Positions 60,599 to 64,000 of a stretch of DNA of 64,000 nucleotides are shown one piece after another. The stretch comes from Labrys miyagiensis (lineage in GTDB: Bacteria > Pseudomonadota > Alphaproteobacteria > Rhizobiales > Labraceae): NCBI RefSeq assembly GCF_030160835.1, contig NZ_BSPC01000011.1, forward strand, positions 1-64,000, in the 5' to 3' direction. The translations under genes and the position numbers were made by a program. Below the pieces are notes generated by a model that was not told where the DNA came from, made no database searches, and worked only from the letters and a program-made list of their open reading frames with translations. Each line of letters begins with the position of its first letter. Within the stretch, counting starts at the first letter, position 1.

Positions 60599-60672
60599 GG
60601 GGGGCGGGTCTTCAGACCCGCCTGCTACGCAGCCTCGCAGAACAGGCAGGCGGGTCTGAAGACCCGCCCCCC
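60599..60672. repeat. GGTCTTCAGACC-type inverted-repeat element, copy 3
   Basis: Perfect 27-bp arms (60599-60625 and 60646-60672) with a 20-nt spacer. Each arm also folds by itself (GGCGGGTC-TTCA-GACCCGCC). It starts 3 nt after the aguB stop. This is the best preserved of the three copies. Confidence 0.92.
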
Positions 60673-60764
60673 GACTTGTCCCCCCAAAAACGAAATCGTG
60701 GCTTGAACATGCGCTCGATCGGCGTAAACATGACGGTATGACGACACGCCACAAAGGAGGCGTC

Positions 60765-61151
60765 ATGACGGAGGCCGATCCGCCGGGATCGCAGGTGTCG
60801 CGAAGCGAAAGCGCAGACATTGCGTATTTTCCCGCTTCGCGACGGCCCGATCCACCAGCCATCGCCTTTGACCGGCACGAATTGCGCCAGATCATGAATC
60901 TCTATGGTCGCATGGTTTCCTATGGCGAATGGCGCGACTATGCCATCGACTTCCTGCGCGACAAGGCGGTGTTCTCGATCTTCCGCCGCGCATCCGAAAT
61001 GCCGCTCTACCGCATCGTCAAGGACCCCGCGCTGGCCCAGCGCCAGGGCGCCTACAGCGTACTGGCGCCCACGGGGATGATCCTCAAGCGCGGCCATGAC
61101 CTCGCACGCGTGCTGCAGGTGATCGACAAGCCGGTACGGGTGGTAGTGTAG
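60765..61151 (+). CDS. DUF2794-family protein
   Basis: 128 aa, an alphaproteobacteria-specific cytosolic protein. Conserved core: FDRHELRQIMNLYGRMVSYGEWRDYAIDFLRDKAVFSIFRRASEMPLYRIVKDPALAQRQGAYSVL. Function unknown. The start ATG 60765 follows a perfect AAAGGAGG; an upstream ATG at 60738 is less likely. A palindromic element fills the space between its stop and that of the convergent esterase gene. Confidence 0.9.
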   Translation: MTEADPPGSQVSRSESADIAYFPASRRPDPPAIAFDRHELRQIMNLYGRMVSYGEWRDYAIDFLRDKAVFSIFRRASEMPLYRIVKDPALAQRQGAYSVLAPTGMILKRGHDLARVLQVIDKPVRVVV

Positions 61152-61152
61152 G

Positions 61153-61235
61153 CTGGGACCGCCGGCTTTCCAGCCGGCCACCCTTGCCCCAAACGTCGCG
61201 TTCTGAAGAGCTGGCTGGAAAGCCAGCGCTCCCAG
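61153..61235. repeat. CTGGGA-type inverted-repeat element, divergent copy
   Basis: Arms CTGGGACCGCCGGCTTTCCAGCC (61153-) and GGCTGGAAAGCCAGCGCTCCCAG (-61235). Ends match the CTGGGAGCGC family; the inner part (GGCTTTCCAGCC) differs. It lies between two convergent stop codons (61149-61151 and 61237-61239) with one base on each side. Confidence 0.8.
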
Positions 61236-61236
61236 C

Positions 61237-61869
61237 CTATTTCAGCCCCTTCACGAATCCCGCCACCACCGGCGTGAGCCTGCCGACGATCACGTCCACC
61301 CCATCGGCCGTCGGATGCATGCCGTCGGCCTGGTTGAGTTTCGGCGTGCCGGCGACGCCGTCGAGGAAGAAGGGATAGAGCGGCACCTGATATTTCGCGG
61401 CGAGGTCGGGATAGATCGCGTCGAACGTCTTCTGGTAGTCGGCGCCGAGATTGGGGGCGGCGCGCATGCCCAGCAGCAGCACGGGGATATTGCGTTGCTT
61501 GAGCTGGACCAGGATCTGGTCGAGATTGGCGCGGGCCTGGCCCGGATCCATGCCGCGCAGCATGTCGTTGGCGCCGAGTTCCAGCAGCACGCCCTTGGTG
61601 CCGTCGGGCACCGACCAGTCGAGGCGGGCAAGGCCGCCATCGGTGGTATCGCCGGAGACGCCGGCATTGTCGATCGCCACATCGATACCTTGCCTGGCGA
61701 GCGCCGCCTGAAGCTTGGCCGGATAGGCATTCTGGGCTTCGAGGCCGAGGCCAGCCGTCAGGCTGTCGCCCAGCGCCACCAGGTGCGGCGGCTCGGCGCG
61801 GGCCGCGAAGCCGCTGACAAGGAACGTGAGAATTGCCACAATCGATGCGTAGATGCGAAGACGAACCAC
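61237..61869 (-). CDS. tesA: GDSL/SGNH arylesterase (TesA-like)
   Basis: 210 aa. A signal peptide (RIYASIVAILTFLVSGFAARA) is followed by the block-I motif ALGDSLTAGLG with nucleophile Ser, GANDMLRG (block III Asn), and DGMHPTADG with catalytic Asp/His. It hydrolyses aryl or acyl esters in the periplasm. GTG 61869 with GAAAGG upstream is taken as the start. Divergent from an ABC ATPase of the YbbA/LolD type, a pairing seen widely in proteobacteria. Confidence 0.9.
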   Translation of the reverse strand: MVRLRIYASIVAILTFLVSGFAARAEPPHLVALGDSLTAGLGLEAQNAYPAKLQAALARQGIDVAIDNAGVSGDTTDGGLARLDWSVPDGTKGVLLELGANDMLRGMDPGQARANLDQILVQLKQRNIPVLLLGMRAAPNLGADYQKTFDAIYPDLAAKYQVPLYPFFLDGVAGTPKLNQADGMHPTADGVDVIVGRLTPVVAGFVKGLK

Positions 61870-61913
61870 GGAAAACCTTTCGAGTGCCCCAAATTCCTGC
61901 AAGCACCCCTATC

Positions 61914-62612
61914 ATGAATGACGCTGTCGACCTCACCGATGTCCATCTCAGCCTCGGCACCGGCGCGGCGCGCGTTCACATTCTCAAGGGCGTTACGCTG
62001 AAAATAAGGCAGGGGGAGGCCGTCGGCCTTGTCGGACCCTCGGGCTCTGGCAAATCGACGCTGCTGATGACCCTGGGTGGACTGGAGCGGCCGGACAGCG
62101 GCACGGTGCGCGTCGCCGGCCAGGATCTCGGCACGCTCAACGAGGATGGCCTGGCCCGTTTCCGCGGCCGGCATATCGGCGTGGTCTTCCAGTCCTTCCA
62201 CCTCATCCCGACCATGACGGCGCTGGAAAATGTCGCCGTGCCGCTGGAACTGGCCGGCCGGCGCGATGCCTTCGACAAGGCGCGGGCTGAACTGGAGGCG
62301 GTCGGCCTCGGTGCGCGCACGGCGCACTATCCGGCGCAATTGTCGGGCGGCGAACAGCAGCGCGTGGCTCTCGCCCGGGCGCTTGCACCGGAACCGGCAA
62401 TCCTGATCGCGGACGAACCCACCGGCAATCTCGACGAGGGCACGGGCACCAGCATCGTCGAGCTGATGTTCCGCCTCAAGCGCGAGCGCGGCGCCACGCT
62501 GGTGCTGGTGACGCACGACCTCGGCCTCGCCGCCCGCTGCGACCGCATGATCCGCATCCGTTCGGGCCATATCGAGGCGGACGAGGCGGCGAAGATCGAG
62601 GCGGCGGAGTAG
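61914..62612 (+). CDS. ABC transporter ATP-binding protein (YbbA/LolD-like)
   Basis: 232 aa. Walker A GPSGSGKST (about 45-53), signature LSGGEQQRVALARAL, Walker B AILIADEP and the LolD-family segment PTGNLDEGTG are present. It belongs to the macrolide-export/lipoprotein-release group. In most relatives an ABC permease (YbbP) follows; here only a palindromic repeat and a convergent VOC gene are found. It may work with a permease elsewhere. ATG 61914 is the start that fits MNDAVDLTDVHL. Confidence 0.9.
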   Translation: MNDAVDLTDVHLSLGTGAARVHILKGVTLKIRQGEAVGLVGPSGSGKSTLLMTLGGLERPDSGTVRVAGQDLGTLNEDGLARFRGRHIGVVFQSFHLIPTMTALENVAVPLELAGRRDAFDKARAELEAVGLGARTAHYPAQLSGGEQQRVALARALAPEPAILIADEPTGNLDEGTGTSIVELMFRLKRERGATLVLVTHDLGLAARCDRMIRIRSGHIEADEAAKIEAAE

Positions 62613-62614
62613 CG

Positions 62615-62760
62615 CTGGGAGCGCGGACGTCTCGTCCGCTCTTGAAACGCGCCGCTGAAGGATAGGGCTGCAACGAAATTGAATTGAGCAAACCAAAACG
62701 GGCAGTGTCTTATCCCAAGCCGCTTTGTTTCAAGAGCGGACAGGATGTCCGCGCTCCCAG
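62615..62760. repeat. CTGGGAGCGCGGA-type inverted-repeat element, copy 3
   Basis: 34-nt arms (62615-62648 and 62727-62760) match at 31 positions and enclose an unrelated 78-nt centre. It lies between the convergent stops of the ATPase (62610-62612) and VOC (62762-62764) genes. Confidence 0.88.
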
Positions 62761-62761
62761 G

Positions 62762-63274
62762 TTACGCCTTCAACAGCCCCGGCACATCCAGCCGCCGCGT
62801 ATACATCGCCAGCTTGCCGTCCTCGGCCCGAGGCCAATCCTCCTGCGGCCGGTCCCAGTAGAGCTCCACGCCGTTCTGGTCGGGATCGCGCAGATAGAGC
62901 GCCTCGCTGACGCCGTGGTCGCTGGCGCCGTCGAGCTCGATGCCGGCGGCCAGCACGCGGCGCAGCGCATCGGCGAGCGCCGCACGCGTCGGATAGAGGA
63001 TGGCGGTGTGGTAGAGGCCGGTCGAGCCGGGCGGTGGGGGCGAGCCGCCCTTGCTCTCCCAGGTGTTGAGGCCGAGATGGTGGTGGTAGCCCCCGGCCGA
63101 GAGGAAGGCGGCCTGCGAGCCATAGCGCGCCATCACGTCGAAGCCGAGCACGCCGACATAGAAGCCGAGCGCCCGGTCGAGATCGGCGACCTTGAGATGG
63201 ACATGGCCGATCTTCACGCCGGCAGAAACGGGCTGGGGAGCGGGGTCGAGGGGATGGAGCGGTTCGGTCGACAT
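62762..63274 (-). CDS. VOC-superfamily (glyoxalase/extradiol-dioxygenase-like) protein
   Basis: 170 aa. One glyoxalase/bleomycin-resistance-type domain begins at residue ~21 (IGHVHLKVADLDRALGFYVGVLGFDVMARYGSQAAFLSAGGYHHHLGLN), with the metal His in HVHLKV and Glu in ELYWDRP. The catechol-2,3-dioxygenase-like SGVSEALYLRDPDQNGVELYWD segment is near the C-terminus. The substrate is unknown. Convergent with the ATPase gene; the upstream 144-nt gap to cobO shows nothing recognisable. Confidence 0.88.
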   Translation of the reverse strand: MSTEPLHPLDPAPQPVSAGVKIGHVHLKVADLDRALGFYVGVLGFDVMARYGSQAAFLSAGGYHHHLGLNTWESKGGSPPPPGSTGLYHTAILYPTRAALADALRRVLAAGIELDGASDHGVSEALYLRDPDQNGVELYWDRPQEDWPRAEDGKLAMYTRRLDVPGLLKA

Positions 63275-63418
63275 GGATGGGTTCCTTTTCTCAGTGTGAG
63301 ATAGGCTTTCCGCTCGCTTTTGACCATGCGCGGATTGGAAGAAGTCTGCTGCCGGGGGGAGGATGCTTCTCCATAGACGCTAACATGAAATGCAGAGGCT
63401 TGCGTCGCGCTCTTCGCT

Positions 63419-64000
63419 CTAAAACTCGATGCCTTCCTGCGCCTTCACCCCGGCGGCGAAATGGTGCTTCACCAGCGTCATCTCCGTCACCAGATCGGCC
63501 GCCTCGATCATCTCCGGCTTGGCATTGCGGCCGGTGACGATGACATGCAGGTCCGGGCGGCGCGCCTTGAGGGTGGCCACCACCTCGGCGAGGTCGAGAT
63601 AATCGTAGCGCAGGGCGATGTTGATCTCGTCGAGCACCACCAGGCGCATGCCGGGATCGGCCAGCATGTCCTTGGCCGCCTCCCAGGCGCGGCCGGCCGC
63701 GGCGATGTCGCGGGCGCGGTCCTGCGTTTCCCAGGTGAAGCCCTCGCCCATGCTCTTCCAGCTGACGAGATCGTCGAAGCGCTCCAGCGCTTTGCGCTCG
63801 CCGGTGGACCAGGCCCCCTTGATGAACTGCACCACGCCGACACGCCAGCCATGGCCGAGCGCACGCATGATCAGGCCGAAAGCGGCGGTCGACTTGCCCT
63901 TGCCTGGGCCGGTGTTGACGATCAACAGGCCTTTTTCGGTGATCGTCTTGGAAGCGACCTCGGCGTCCTGCACCGCCTTGCGCTTTTCCATCTTCGCCTT
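63419..64000 (-). CDS. cobO: Cob(I)yrinic acid a,c-diamide adenosyltransferase (5' end beyond window)
   Basis: At least 193 aa visible. KAKMEKRKAVQDAEVASKTITEKGLLIVNTGPGKGKSTAAFGLIMRALGHG contains the P-loop GPGKGKST; FIKGAWSTGERKAL and LVVLDEINIALRYDYLD complete the CobO/BtuR signature. It attaches the 5'-deoxyadenosyl group to cobalt in cobalamin synthesis or salvage. The reading frame continues through the window edge (Lys-Ala-Lys before the first Met), so the true start is outside, as expected for this family. Confidence 0.95.
   Translation of the reverse strand, partial: KAKMEKRKAVQDAEVASKTITEKGLLIVNTGPGKGKSTAAFGLIMRALGHGWRVGVVQFIKGAWSTGERKALERFDDLVSWKSMGEGFTWETQDRARDIAAAGRAWEAAKDMLADPGMRLVVLDEINIALRYDYLDLAEVVATLKARRPDLHVIVTGRNAKPEMIEAADLVTEMTLVKHHFAAGVKAQEGIEF

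Noticed and set aside
63275-63418. Cobalamin riboswitch near cobO
   Set aside because: The gap lies downstream of cobO and no B12-box-like sequence was seen; a control region would be beyond the right edge.

Overview
The window is a 64 kb, high-GC chromosomal segment of an alphaproteobacterium, most likely from the order Hyphomicrobiales (Rhizobiales). This rests on gene content and order: the rimP-nusA-ylxR-infB operon with a YlxR protein carrying an L7Ae-like C-terminus, the fxsA/timA/mltA/smr/xre neighbourhood, a DUF2794 gene, a SmoE/galactitol-type sugar-alcohol gene set, a MerR-controlled acyl-CoA catabolic operon, and many short palindromic intergenic repeats. No rRNA, tRNA, CRISPR array, phage or insertion sequence was recognised.

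Left part (1-3.5 kb): start of infB, then ylxR, nusA and rimP, all on the minus strand, with a promoter and a leader terminator (likely attenuator) ahead of rimP. 3.9-13.1 kb: a LacI repressor divergent from a complete sugar ABC importer (binding protein, two permeases, ATPase), with a sugar isomerase/epimerase, a Gfo/Idh/MocA dehydrogenase and a DUF1444-like protein downstream; a textbook LacI operator lies at the binding-protein promoter. 13.4-19.2 kb: a minus-strand polyol operon (SmoE-like binding protein, SDR dehydrogenase, PfkB kinase, GatZ/KbaZ-family protein) with a divergent LacI regulator. It fits galactitol to tagatose to tagatose-6-phosphate to fructose-6-phosphate, but has no permeases or ATPase of its own.

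19.4-26.6 kb: housekeeping envelope genes (fxsA, Tim44-like, mltA, Smr, XRE), a Phd/ParE-like toxin-antitoxin pair and mprF. 26.9-30.5 kb: a four-gene cluster of a 6-hydroxynicotinate-reductase-like Fe-S protein, a UPF0280 protein with ApbE-like motifs, and two DUF1185 paralogues; this is the best candidate for an under-described system. 30.5-31.8 kb: tandem HigBA- and MazEF-type toxin-antitoxin modules. 32.1-42.9 kb: an apparent catabolic regulon of aldehyde dehydrogenase, enolase-superfamily enzyme, divergent MocR regulator, PotD/A/B/C-type ABC importer, a Rid-family protein lacking the usual Arg, and a GMC oxidoreductase. Two near-identical 27-bp boxes ahead of its two catabolic transcription units suggest common MocR control.

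43.0-49.6 kb: a GNAT protein, then a MerR (LiuR-like) regulator with acyl-CoA dehydrogenase, thiolase and a FadB-like fusion enzyme. 49.7-64 kb: pyrD, DUF952, PBP1A, a serine hydrolase, MFS transporter, yraN, rsmI, nicotinamidase, an acetylpolyamine-amidohydrolase/N-carbamoylputrescine-amidase pair, DUF2794, GDSL esterase, a lone LolD/YbbA-like ATPase, a VOC protein and the truncated cobO.

A second layer is formed by at least five families of palindromic repeats. Several sit exactly in the gap between stop codons or begin within 0-4 nt of a stop codon, so they probably shape transcript ends in this genome.
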